A DNA stretch of 64,000 nucleotides from Streptomyces sp. NBC_00353 (GCF_036108815.1 NZ_CP107985.1:4278001-4342000); one strand, 5' to 3'. Shown: positions 19,463 to 28,372, counted from the first letter of the stretch. A program made the numbers and translations. The notes: generated by a model not told the origin, from the sequence alone.

Positions 19463-22129
19463 GTGCCAACTGCCCGCCATACGCTGACGGTCCGCCTGCC
19501 GCAGGGCGCGACGGACGACGGCCCGGTCGCGACCGCACTCGCGACGGCGTCGAAGCGGTGGTGGCCGGACGGCCCGCACCCCCGGCTGTGGACCGAGACC
19601 GTCCCGGCACCGGCGGACTCGGCAAGGGCAGCCCGCCGCCGCGAGACGGAGACCCGGCGCCCGCTCGGACCGGGGCAGCTGCTGCGGGTGCTGCTGCTGC
19701 GGTACGAGGAGGAGGGCGCGGGTGAGTCCGGGGGCGGGTCGGCGGGCGGGAGCGCACCCGCCCCTGCGACCGGCGCCACGGACGGCCTCGCGGGCACCCG
19801 CGCAGGCGGGACCGCGCAGGGCACCGTGCGGCCGCCCGTGCCGCGTCCCGGTGATCTCGTCCTCGTCGCCGATCCGGCCGCGTTGGACGCGACCTCGCTC
19901 CGGCTGATCTCTCGCGTGCTTTGCGGGGAGCTCGGGCCGGAGGAGGTGCGGACGGCGGAGCACTCCCACGCAGCGCATCCCGCCCGTGTCCCCGGCCCCG
20001 ACGCCCTGCGGCGCGCCGCCGCCACCGCACTCGTGCTCGGACGGTACGAGGGCAGGTCGTCCGTGCGCGTGGCCGTGCCCGTATCGGCGCTCGACCGGCC
20101 CGGGAACACCCTTGGCGCGTTCGACGGCCGGGCCGTGCTCGAGGCCGATCTGTCCGAGGGCCGCACGGTCGGGGACCTCCTCGCCACCACCCTCAGTCCT
20201 CCGGGCGACGACGCCGTCGACGAAACCGTCGACGAATCCGCCCCTGCCGAGCGCCATGTCACCCGCGTACAGGACCAGTTGGCCACGGTGCCGCCCGGGA
20301 CCCCCCTCATCGACCTCGTCCTGCTCGACGAGACGGAGTCCGCCGAGCAGCTCGCCCTCGGCCGCCCGCCCCGCTCGGCCGTCCCGGCGCCTCTCCCTTC
20401 CCGCCGCATCGACGAGGCCTTCGCGGACCAGGTCGCTCTGCGCCCCGAGGCGCCCGCCCTGACCTGCGGCGAGCACACCCTGACCTACCGGGAGCTGGAC
20501 TCCCGCGCCGACGAACTGGCCGCCGGGCTGCGTGCCCGGGGCGTCCGGCCCGGTGACCATGTGGGTCTCTGCCTGCCCCGCTCGACGGACCTCGTCGCGA
20601 TGATGCTCGCCGTCCTCAAGTCGGACGCGATCTACGTACCGCTGGATCCGGATCACCCCGCGGACCGCCGCGCCCGCACCGCCGAGGACGCCGGTCTGCG
20701 GCTGACGGTGGAGGACACCGCCCCCCTCACCGGCCACCCGGCCGACCACCGGGCCCCCACCGCCCGGCCCGCCACCGCCCCGGCGTACGTCATCCACACC
20801 TCCGGCTCGACCGGCCGCCCCAAGGGTGTCGTCGTGCCCCACAGCAATGTCCTCGCCCTCATCGACGCCACCCGCGACGACTTCGCTCTCGGCCCCGGCG
20901 ACACGTGGACGTTCTTCCACTCCAGCGCCTTCGACTTCTCCGTCTGGGAGATCTGGGGCGCCCTGCTGACCGGCGCCCGGCTGGTCGTCGTCGACTACTG
21001 GGTCTCGCGCTCCCCGGCCGACTTCCACGCCCTGCTCGTACGCGAGGGGGTCACCGTTCTCAGCCAGACCCCGTCCGCATTCACCCAGCTCATGGCCGCC
21101 GACCGGGAGCACGGGGAACGCCGGGGCCGGGGAACGCCGCTCGCCCTGCGCCTGGTCGTCCTCGGCGGCGAACCGCTGGACGCCCGCCCGCTGCGCGACT
21201 GGTTCGACCGCCACCCCGAGGACCGCTGCCGGCTGGTCAACATGTTCGGCATCACCGAGACGACGGTCCATGTGACGGCGCAGACGGTGACCCGGCGCAC
21301 GGCGCTGTCCGGGTCCCGCTCGGTGGGGCGTCCGCTGCCCGGCTGGTACGTGTACGTGCTCGACGCCCGGGGCAGGCCGGTCCCGCCCGGGGCACCCGGC
21401 GAGATCCATGTCGGCGGCGCCGGGGTCGCGACGGGATACCTGGGCCGCCCGGACCTGACCGGGCAGCGCTTCGTACCCGACCCGTGGCACGGCGGACGGA
21501 TGTATCGCAGCGGCGATCTGGGCCGGCTGCTCCCGGACGGCACCCTGGAGCATCTGGGCCGGATCGACAGCCAGGTCAAGGTGCGCGGCTTCCGGATCGA
21601 GCTGGACGAGATCCGTCACGTGCTGCTGGCCGATCCGTCCGTGACCGCGGCGGCGGTGACGGTGTCCGGGGACGCGTTCCTGGATGCGGCGGGTGTGCGG
21701 ATCGACGCGTACGTGGTTCTGGCGGCGGACCCGGTCGGCACGGCCGACGACATACGCCGGCGGGCCGCGAAGCTGCTGCCGGAGCACATGCTGCCCGCCT
21801 CGGTGACCGCCCTGCCGCGGCTCCCGCTCACCCCGAACGGCAAGCTGGACCCGTCCCGGCTGCCCGCCCCGACGACCCCGGCCGACGCCCCGTCCGGCAC
21901 CGCTGCCCCCGTCGCGGCCGACCCCTTCGCCGAACTTACCGGGATCTGGGAGTCCGTCCTCGGCGTGCCGGTGGGCCCCGACGACAACTTCTTCGATCTG
22001 GGCGGCAATTCGCTCTACGCGATCCGTCTCGCCACCGCGATGCGGGAGCGCGGCCTGCCTCCGGTGGCGCTGCGGCGGCTCTATCTGTCACCGACGGTCC
22101 GGTCCCTGAGCGAGGCGGTGGACGAGTGA
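19463..22129 (+). CDS. NRPS protein: dead C-like domain - A (Thr) - PCP
   Basis: 888 aa. Residues about 1-305 look like a shortened condensation domain in which HHxxxDG is replaced by DPAALDA, so it should not catalyse condensation. About 313-800 is an adenylation domain with HTSGSTGRPKG, FDFSVWEIW, NMFGITETTVH, YRSGDLGR and PNGKLDPSRLP. Reading the ten-residue pocket gives DFWSVGMVHK, one conservative step from the threonine code DFWNIGMVHK, so L-Thr is predicted. The PCP carries S850 in DLGGNSL. GTG 19463 has a GAGGAGGAG site. The upstream megasynthase ends in an intact C domain that can accept this PCP as its partner, and it may also supply its A domain in trans to the A-less module. Confidence 0.9.
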   Translation: MPTARHTLTVRLPQGATDDGPVATALATASKRWWPDGPHPRLWTETVPAPADSARAARRRETETRRPLGPGQLLRVLLLRYEEEGAGESGGGSAGGSAPAPATGATDGLAGTRAGGTAQGTVRPPVPRPGDLVLVADPAALDATSLRLISRVLCGELGPEEVRTAEHSHAAHPARVPGPDALRRAAATALVLGRYEGRSSVRVAVPVSALDRPGNTLGAFDGRAVLEADLSEGRTVGDLLATTLSPPGDDAVDETVDESAPAERHVTRVQDQLATVPPGTPLIDLVLLDETESAEQLALGRPPRSAVPAPLPSRRIDEAFADQVALRPEAPALTCGEHTLTYRELDSRADELAAGLRARGVRPGDHVGLCLPRSTDLVAMMLAVLKSDAIYVPLDPDHPADRRARTAEDAGLRLTVEDTAPLTGHPADHRAPTARPATAPAYVIHTSGSTGRPKGVVVPHSNVLALIDATRDDFALGPGDTWTFFHSSAFDFSVWEIWGALLTGARLVVVDYWVSRSPADFHALLVREGVTVLSQTPSAFTQLMAADREHGERRGRGTPLALRLVVLGGEPLDARPLRDWFDRHPEDRCRLVNMFGITETTVHVTAQTVTRRTALSGSRSVGRPLPGWYVYVLDARGRPVPPGAPGEIHVGGAGVATGYLGRPDLTGQRFVPDPWHGGRMYRSGDLGRLLPDGTLEHLGRIDSQVKVRGFRIELDEIRHVLLADPSVTAAAVTVSGDAFLDAAGVRIDAYVVLAADPVGTADDIRRRAAKLLPEHMLPASVTALPRLPLTPNGKLDPSRLPAPTTPADAPSGTAAPVAADPFAELTGIWESVLGVPVGPDDNFFDLGGNSLYAIRLATAMRERGLPPVALRRLYLSPTVRSLSEAVDE

Positions 22130-22166
22130 CGGCGCGGTGGCCGCATCGCGCGACCGCCCCGCCGTC
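22128..22166. terminator. Putative terminator at the end of the biosynthetic operon
   Basis: GACGGCGCGGT pairs with ACCGC-(CCC)-GCCGTC, an 11-bp stem with a 3-nt bulge, starting at the A-PCP stop codon. It lies between convergent genes (A-PCP +, SGNH hydrolase -). Confidence 0.45.
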
Positions 22167-22181
22167 ATGCGCCCTGCGGCC

Positions 22182-23711
22182 CTACGCGAAACGCTGCTTC
22201 GCCGTCCCGTCGCACGCCTGGAGCCTCAGCGGGTCCTTGGCCGCCGCGAGCGTCAGGCACAGCCCGGTCGAAGCCACCGGGCGCAACGTGCCCGACTCCT
22301 GGACGAACTGCTGGTTCGCCGCGCCCGAGCAGTTCCACAGGATGAGCGTGGTGCCCGCCCGGTAGTCGGCGCCCGGCACATCGAGGCACCGGTCGTGACT
22401 CAGTTCCGTACGGACGGTCTTCGTGCCTGCGTCGTACCACCAGCCCTGGTTGCGGCCGCCGTGGCAGTCCCAGCCCGCGATCTTCGTGTTGTTGCGGGTC
22501 ACCGACGCGGGGACGTCCACACACGTGCCGGTGGCCTCGTTCTTGAGGGGCTTGAAGACCGAGTCCCAGGCGGCAGGCTCCAGGACCGGCTTTCCGGTGC
22601 TCGCCGGGTCGGCGCAGCTCGCCTCGCGCAGACCGGAGTTGTAGATCTGGGTCAGGCAGGAGGCGAAGGCGGCGTGCCCGCGCGCATTGGGGTGGAAGGA
22701 CTGCCGGACGGAGTTGGAGTCCGGCGGGAAGTGCGACAGATCGATGTAGAGGCCGCGTGCCCAGGTGTCCTCCATGCAGACCTCGTGGCCGTGGAAGAGC
22801 CGGGAGTTGTCGAGGTAGACGGCCCCGGTGTCGGCGGCGGCCCTGCGCATTCCGCGCTCGAAGGCGGGGACGGCGACGTTACGGCCCCAGGCGGCGTCGG
22901 AGTCGTAACCCGCGCAGCCACCCGGAATCTTGCCGGGGAAGTTCGGGTTGTCGTTGAAGTCGGGGCCGATCGGGCTGGGGTAGCCCATCACCACGAGCTT
23001 GTAGTCGCCACTGGCGTAACCGGCGTCGGACATGACGGTCTGCAGGTCGCGCACGGTCTTCTCGACCTTGGGGACGAGCCCGTCGATCCGAGCCTGCCAG
23101 CCGCCCTCGTACGTCGGCCGGCACGCACCCTGGAGGAGCACCCAGCGCTCCACGCAGTCCGTCATCACCGGGCCGAACTGGAGGTCGTCGTTGGCGCCGG
23201 CCACGAGCACGATCATCTTGATGCGGGTGTTGCGGGCCTTGATGGCGAGGTTGTCGCTCTGCACGAGTTCGTCGGCGTACTGCCTGGATCCGCCGATCAC
23301 GATGTTTCCGGTGTACGCGCCCGAGCAGGAGACGTTGTACGTGACGTCGGCGGGGATCCCGGTGCGGTGGATGGCGGCGTCGGGCGAGCGGTGGCACCAG
23401 TTGTCGGGGCCGTTGGTCCCTGCCTCGTACGTTCCGACGCCCTCGCCGGAGATCTCGCTGTCGCCGAGCGAGATCAGCCCGGTCCTGCGGTCGGCGAGCG
23501 GGCGCTCGGCCGGGTCGCCGTACAGCCGGGTGGCTTCGGCGGCGCGGATGGCCTCCAGTTCGGGCGGGAGGGGGGTGGATGCGGTAGGGGTGGTACCGGA
23601 CCGGTGTGCCGCGCCTGCCGGTCCGGCGGCAGCGGTCATGCCGCCCCATACCGCCGTCACGGCCGCAGCGGCCGCGACCGTACAGCGGACTCTGTGTCTG
23701 GTGCGCCTCAT
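22182..23711 (-). CDS. Secreted SGNH/GDSL hydrolase with C-terminal ricin-type lectin domain
   Basis: 509 aa. The N-terminus (MRRTRHRVRCTVAAAAAVTA ... GPAGAA) is a Sec-type signal peptide. The hydrolase (about 60-350) has the nucleophile serine in ISLGDSEISGEG, an oxyanion Gly/Asn in VAGANDD, and the catalytic His in SFHPNARGH. Residues about 385-509 form a beta-trefoil lectin with QGWW and QQF repeats of the ricin-B type. It is probably a carbohydrate-targeted esterase or lipase in the medium. It is convergent with the biosynthetic operon and divergent from fumC, so it marks the right flank of the accessory block. Confidence 0.88.
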   Translation of the reverse strand: MRRTRHRVRCTVAAAAAVTAVWGGMTAAAGPAGAAHRSGTTPTASTPLPPELEAIRAAEATRLYGDPAERPLADRRTGLISLGDSEISGEGVGTYEAGTNGPDNWCHRSPDAAIHRTGIPADVTYNVSCSGAYTGNIVIGGSRQYADELVQSDNLAIKARNTRIKMIVLVAGANDDLQFGPVMTDCVERWVLLQGACRPTYEGGWQARIDGLVPKVEKTVRDLQTVMSDAGYASGDYKLVVMGYPSPIGPDFNDNPNFPGKIPGGCAGYDSDAAWGRNVAVPAFERGMRRAAADTGAVYLDNSRLFHGHEVCMEDTWARGLYIDLSHFPPDSNSVRQSFHPNARGHAAFASCLTQIYNSGLREASCADPASTGKPVLEPAAWDSVFKPLKNEATGTCVDVPASVTRNNTKIAGWDCHGGRNQGWWYDAGTKTVRTELSHDRCLDVPGADYRAGTTLILWNCSGAANQQFVQESGTLRPVASTGLCLTLAAAKDPLRLQACDGTAKQRFA

Positions 23712-23817
23712 TGCGCCTCCCCGGGTTGTGGTTACCCCCGGTATTTACTGGCCGGTAGGCGAATTGGGAATACGCAGAACAAGACAAGTGCTCAACTTTT
23801 TCAGGAGGTTGAAACCC

Positions 23818-25248
23818 ATGGACGACGCGCAGACACCCGCCGGCACGGCCGACCCCACCGGCGGCACCGAGTACCGCATCGAGCACGACTCGATGGGTGA
23901 GGTGAAGGTCCCCGCGCACGCCAGATGGCGGGCCCAGACGCAGCGCGCCGTGGAGAACTTCCCGATCTCCGGCCAGCGCCTGGAGCGGGCCCACATCGAG
24001 GCCCTGGCCCGGATCAAGGCCGCTGCCGCCAAGGTCAACGCCGAGCTCAAGGTGCTCGCCCCGGACATCGCCGACGCGATCCAGGAGGCGGCGGGCGAGG
24101 TCGCCGACGGCCGCTGGGACGCGCACTTCCCGATCGATGTCTTCCAGACCGGGTCCGGCACGTCCTCCAACATGAACACCAACGAGGTCGTGGCCACCCT
24201 CGCCACCGAACGTCTGGGCCGTGAGGTCCACCCCAACGACCACGTCAACGCCTCGCAGTCGTCCAACGACGTGTTCCCGTCCTCCATCCACATCGCCGCG
24301 ACCGCGGCCGTCACCGGTGAGCTGATCCCCGCCCTGGACCATCTGGCGGCCGCACTGGAGCGCAAGTCCGCCGAGTTCGCGACGGTGGTGAAGTCGGGCC
24401 GTACGCATCTGATGGACGCGACGCCGGTGACCCTGGGTCAGGAGTTCGGCGGCTACGCCGCGCAGATCCGGTACGGCATCGAGCGGCTGAACGCATCGCT
24501 GCCGCGCCTCGCCGAACTGCCGCTGGGGGGCACGGCCGTCGGCACCGGCATCAACACCCCGCCCGGCTTCTCCGCAGCCGTGATCGCCGAGGTCGCCCGC
24601 GTCACGGGGCTGCCGCTCACCGAGGCCCGCGACCACTTCGAGGCGCAGGGCGCGCGGGACGGACTCGTCGAGACGTCGGGCCAGCTCCGTACGATCGCGG
24701 TCTCGCTCACCAAGATCTCCAACGACCTGCGCTGGATGGCCTCCGGCCCGCGCACCGGATTGGCCGAGATCAGCCTTCCCGACCTCCAGCCGGGCTCGTC
24801 GATCATGCCGGGGAAGGTGAATCCGGTCATTCCCGAGGCCGTCCTGATGGTCGCCGCCCAGGTGATGGGCAACGACACGACGGTCGCCGTCGCGGGCGCG
24901 GCGGGCAACTTCGAACTGAACGTCATGCTGCCGGTCATCGCGAAGAACCTGCTGGAGTCGGTCCGGCTGCTGGCCAACGTCTCCCGGCTGCTCGCGGACC
25001 GTACCGTCGACGGGATCACGGCCGACGTGGAACGGGCCCGGGAGTACGCGGAGTCCTCGCCGTCCGTCGTCACCCCGCTGAACAAGTACATCGGTTACGA
25101 GGAGGCGGCCAAGGTCGCCAAGAAGTCGCTCGCCGAGCGGCGGACGATCCGTGAAGTGGTGCTGGCCTCGGGGTACGTGGAGCGCGGCGACCTCACGGTG
25201 GAACAGCTCGACGAGGCGCTCGACGTGTTGCGTATGACCCGCCCGTGA
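23818..25248 (+). CDS. fumC: Class II fumarate hydratase
   Basis: 476 aa. An iron-independent, homotetrameric fumarase of the fumarase/aspartase superfamily. The signature GSSIMPGKVNP is present, with FQTGSGTSSNMNTNEV, NASQSSNDVFPSSIH and SGRTHLMDATP, which form the three shared active-site regions. ATG 23818 is set by AGGAGG at 23803-23808; the open frame upstream is non-coding. In S. coelicolor, as remembered, fumC lies within two genes of class I fumarase, whereas here about 18.6 kb separate them. Confidence 0.96.
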   Translation: MDDAQTPAGTADPTGGTEYRIEHDSMGEVKVPAHARWRAQTQRAVENFPISGQRLERAHIEALARIKAAAAKVNAELKVLAPDIADAIQEAAGEVADGRWDAHFPIDVFQTGSGTSSNMNTNEVVATLATERLGREVHPNDHVNASQSSNDVFPSSIHIAATAAVTGELIPALDHLAAALERKSAEFATVVKSGRTHLMDATPVTLGQEFGGYAAQIRYGIERLNASLPRLAELPLGGTAVGTGINTPPGFSAAVIAEVARVTGLPLTEARDHFEAQGARDGLVETSGQLRTIAVSLTKISNDLRWMASGPRTGLAEISLPDLQPGSSIMPGKVNPVIPEAVLMVAAQVMGNDTTVAVAGAAGNFELNVMLPVIAKNLLESVRLLANVSRLLADRTVDGITADVERAREYAESSPSVVTPLNKYIGYEEAAKVAKKSLAERRTIREVVLASGYVERGDLTVEQLDEALDVLRMTRP

Positions 25249-25292
25249 CGTGGATCGCAGCAACCGGGCGGCGGCATCCCTAAGATCTCTCC

Positions 25293-26009
25293 ATGGCAGG
25301 TACGGGAGACAACGCGCGCGCAGAAGTCGATCGCTCGGACGTCGCGTACTGGGCGCCGGGCGATCACATCCTGTGGCGCTACCGCGGCAACGGTCCGCGG
25401 TCGCCCGGCGGCGCCCACAGCCCGGTCCACATCTGCCGGCCGGTCACCGTCGTCCAGGACACCGACGAACTGCTCGCCGTCTGGATGGCGCCCGGCACCG
25501 AATGCATCAGGCCGGTCCTCGCCGACGGCACCAGTGTGCACGCCGAGCCGCTCGCCACCCGGTACACCGCGCCCCGCACCGTAGCCCGCTCGACCTGGTT
25601 CGGCAGGGGCGTGCTGAAGCTCGCCCGGCCCGGCGAACCCTGGTCGGTCTGGCTGTTCTGGGACCGCGGCTGGAGCTTTCGCAACTGGTACGTGAACCTT
25701 GAGGAACCGCGCACTCGCTGGGCCGGCGGCGTCGACTCCGAGGATCACTTTCTCGACATCGCCGTACACCCCGACCGGAGCTGGCGCTGGCTGGACGAGG
25801 ACGAATTCGCCCAGGCGCAGCGGGTCGGTCTGATGGACCGGGACACCGCGCGGCGGGTACGGGAGGCGGGCCGCGCGGCCATCGACGTCATCAACGCCTG
25901 GGGCACGCCGTTCCGGGACGGCTGGGAGAACTGGCGGCCCGATCCGCGGTGGCAAGTGCCCGCGCTGCCGGATGACTGGGACCGTACGCCCTCGCATATG
26001 CCGTCGTGA
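25293..26009 (+). CDS. DUF402 domain protein
   Basis: 238 aa. The central block (WSVWLFWDRGWSFRNWYVN, then DHFLDIAVHPDRSWRWLDEDE) is the DUF402/FomD-like fold. Family members studied in other contexts are nucleoside di/triphosphate hydrolases that use divalent metal; the acidic residues DHFLD and DEDE suit that. No signal peptide. It starts 45 bp after fumC and may be cotranscribed. The biological role in Streptomyces is unknown. Confidence 0.82.
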   Translation: MAGTGDNARAEVDRSDVAYWAPGDHILWRYRGNGPRSPGGAHSPVHICRPVTVVQDTDELLAVWMAPGTECIRPVLADGTSVHAEPLATRYTAPRTVARSTWFGRGVLKLARPGEPWSVWLFWDRGWSFRNWYVNLEEPRTRWAGGVDSEDHFLDIAVHPDRSWRWLDEDEFAQAQRVGLMDRDTARRVREAGRAAIDVINAWGTPFRDGWENWRPDPRWQVPALPDDWDRTPSHMPS

Positions 26010-26130
26010 GACCCTTGATGCACCCCAGGGGGGCAAACGTAGGATCGTCCTCCGGAGGGCTGCTCCGCTCCAACCGGCGGGCGCGGCACTGGACCTGACC
26101 GCAAGTCATCGCACGAGTTGCACGATCTTC

Positions 26131-26175
26131 ATGAGCCGCATCAGTTGCATGAGCCGCAACAACCGCACGAGCCAC
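26131..26175 (+). repeat. Three 18-bp-spaced direct repeats upstream of the SpoIIE-type gene
   Basis: ATGAGCCGCA at 26131 and 26149 and ACGAGCCACT at 26167 recur at an 18-bp period, with related GCACGAG/GCACGAT words just before. They lie in the 371-bp interval between DUF402 and the phosphatase gene. They could be binding sites or chance; nothing else firm is seen in this interval apart from a short open frame. Confidence 0.35.
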
Positions 26176-26190
26176 TACGAGGGGGTGGAG

Positions 26191-26340
26191 ATGTGCACGC
26201 TGTCCGCCGCCGAAAAGGCGGAAACGTTGTCAGCTACACACCCCGCAGGCATACGGTTTCGGCCCCTCAGAGCTGGGCAGGCGGTGGCAGCCGTTGTCAT
26301 CACCGCTCTCGCCGGGGCACAGTGGCGCCCCACAAGGTGA
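26191..26340 (+). CDS. Possible 49-aa open reading frame
   Basis: ATG 26191 follows a strong GAGGGGGTGGAG site. The 49-aa product begins MCTLSAAEKAETL and has a short hydrophobic stretch (AVAAVVITALAGA). I do not recognise it. It ends 40 bp before the phosphatase start and could be a small leader gene. Only the ribosome site supports it. Confidence 0.25.
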   Translation: MCTLSAAEKAETLSATHPAGIRFRPLRAGQAVAAVVITALAGAQWRPTR

Positions 26341-26380
26341 TTGCCTCATACAACCGGCCCGGACGGACGGAACCCCACGC

Positions 26381-28372
26381 GTGACGGAGCATCCCACCTC
26401 CCACGAAGGCCGGCAGCCTCTCGCCGCCCGGTCGCAGGAACGCGCCCGGCCGCGGCAGCAGGACGCCGCGCCGGCAGCCGCCCCTGCCACCGCGGCGATC
26501 CCCGGCCCTGCCGCGGCGTCGGGCCCGAAGCCCGCCACGCCCCCGGGCACCGGCTCGAATCCCACGGCGATTCCCGGCCCTGCAGCGGCACCGACCCCCG
26601 CCGTGGCGCCGAGCGCCGCGGCGGCGGGACCGGACCCGCAGGCGGTGGCTCGCCGCGAAGGTGACCGGCTGCGCTTCGTGGGCGCCGCGACCCGCCGGAT
26701 CGCCCGCGGCATAGATCTGGACGAGATCGTCCTCGGCCTGTGCCGGGCCAGCGTGCCGACGTTCTCCGACGCCATACTCGTCTACCTCCGCGATCCGCTC
26801 CCGGTCGGCGACGAGCGCCCGGCCACACCGTTCGTGCTGCGGCTGCGCCGGTCCGACCGGCTGCGTTTAAACGATGAGGAGACCGAGACCTCCCCGGAGA
26901 CCGAGCGGCTGCGCCCGCCCGCCATCGACCCGCACGCCGACCTGACGCCCGCGGCGGAACTCTGCGAGGTGCAGGCGGGCGGTGCGCTCGCCGAGGTGCT
27001 GCGCGGCGTACGGCCCGTCTTCGGGGACTCCGCGGCGGCCCGCGTCGCCCTGCCCGAACTGCTCGGTGCCGGGCGCACCGTCCCCTCCGGCCACCGGGTG
27101 ATCCTCGCCCCGCTGCGCGGCCGTCGGCGGGTGATCGGTGCTGCCGTCTTCCTGCGGGGGACCGAGCGGCCGCCGTTCGAGGCCAACGACCTGCTGGTCG
27201 CCGCCCAGCTGGCCACGCACACCGCACTCGGCATCGACAAGGCCGTGCTGTACGGGCGCGAGGCGTACATCGCCGATGAGCTGCAGCGCACCATGCTGCC
27301 CGACTCGCTGCCGCAGCCCACCGGCGTCCGGCTCGCCTCCCGCTACCTCCCGGCCGCCGAGACGGCCCGCGTCGGCGGTGACTGGTACGACGCCATCCCG
27401 CTGCCCGGCAGCAGGGTCGCCCTGGTCGTCGGCGACGTCATGGGCCACTCCATGACCTCCGCGGCGATCATGGGCCAGCTGCGCACCACCGCGCAGACCC
27501 TCGCCGGGCTCGACCTGCCGCCGCAGGAGGTGCTGCACCACCTGGACGAGCAGGCGCAGCGGCTCGGCAGCGACCGGATGGCGACCTGCCTGTACGCGGT
27601 GTACGACCCGGTCGCGCACCGGATCACCATCGCCAACGCCGGGCACCCGCCGCCCGTACTGCTGCATCTGGGCGGCCGCGCCGAGGTGCTGCGGGTGCCG
27701 CCCGGCGCCCCGATCGGCGTCGGCGGAGTGGACTTCGAGGCCGTCGAGCTGGATGCACCCTCGGGCGCCACGCTGCTGCTGTACACCGACGGTCTGGTGG
27801 AGTCCCGGCTGCGTGACGTCTGGACCGGTATCGAGCAGCTGCGCGAGCGGCTCGCCGCCACCGCCCAGCTCACCGGACCGGATCACTCGCCGCCGCTGGA
27901 GGCGCTCTGCGACGACGTGCTCGACATGCTCGGCCCGGGCGACCGGGACGACGACATCGCGTTGCTCGCCGCGCGGTTCGACGGGATCGCGCCGAGCGAT
28001 GTCGCGTACTGGTTCCTGGAGCCGGAGGACTCCGCCCCCGGACGGGCCCGGCGGCTGGCCCGCAGGGCGCTCAGCCGGTGGGGTCTCGACGAGCTCTCGG
28101 ACTCGGTGGAACTGCTGGTCAGCGAGGTGGTGACCAATGCCGTGCGGTACGCGGAGCGACCGGTGACCCTGCGGTTGCTGCGCACCGACATCCTGCGCTG
28201 CGAGGTCGGCGACGACGCCCCGCAGCTACCCCGGCAGCGCCGGGCCCGCGACATGGACGAGGGCGGCCGCGGCCTGTTCCTGGTGAACCGGCTGGCCCGG
28301 CGGTGGGGTGCGACCCGGCTGTCGACCGGCAAGGTCGTCTGGTTCGAGATGCCGACCCGTGGCCAGCAATAG
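26381..28372 (+). CDS. GAF - PP2C (SpoIIE) - HATPase regulatory phosphatase
   Basis: 663 aa from GTG 26381; an upstream start would add about 29 residues. An Ala/Pro-rich N-terminus (to about 85) precedes a GAF domain (about 95-290), a SpoIIE/RsbU phosphatase domain (about 310-525, with GGDWYDAIPL, VGDVMGHS and DRDDDIALLAARF), and a C-terminal anti-sigma-factor-like ATPase (about 540-663, with SEVVTNAVRYA and DEGGRGLFLV). Such fusions act in partner-switching control of alternative sigma factors. A TTA leucine codon at 26867-26869 makes translation depend on the developmental bldA tRNA. Confidence 0.92.
   Translation: MTEHPTSHEGRQPLAARSQERARPRQQDAAPAAAPATAAIPGPAAASGPKPATPPGTGSNPTAIPGPAAAPTPAVAPSAAAAGPDPQAVARREGDRLRFVGAATRRIARGIDLDEIVLGLCRASVPTFSDAILVYLRDPLPVGDERPATPFVLRLRRSDRLRLNDEETETSPETERLRPPAIDPHADLTPAAELCEVQAGGALAEVLRGVRPVFGDSAAARVALPELLGAGRTVPSGHRVILAPLRGRRRVIGAAVFLRGTERPPFEANDLLVAAQLATHTALGIDKAVLYGREAYIADELQRTMLPDSLPQPTGVRLASRYLPAAETARVGGDWYDAIPLPGSRVALVVGDVMGHSMTSAAIMGQLRTTAQTLAGLDLPPQEVLHHLDEQAQRLGSDRMATCLYAVYDPVAHRITIANAGHPPPVLLHLGGRAEVLRVPPGAPIGVGGVDFEAVELDAPSGATLLLYTDGLVESRLRDVWTGIEQLRERLAATAQLTGPDHSPPLEALCDDVLDMLGPGDRDDDIALLAARFDGIAPSDVAYWFLEPEDSAPGRARRLARRALSRWGLDELSDSVELLVSEVVTNAVRYAERPVTLRLLRTDILRCEVGDDAPQLPRQRRARDMDEGGRGLFLVNRLARRWGATRLSTGKVVWFEMPTRGQQ

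Noticed and set aside
5299..22181. Integrated mobile element carrying the biosynthetic block
   Set aside because: No integrase, transposase, flanking direct repeat or tRNA target was seen at either edge, so only displacement relative to remembered synteny is claimed.
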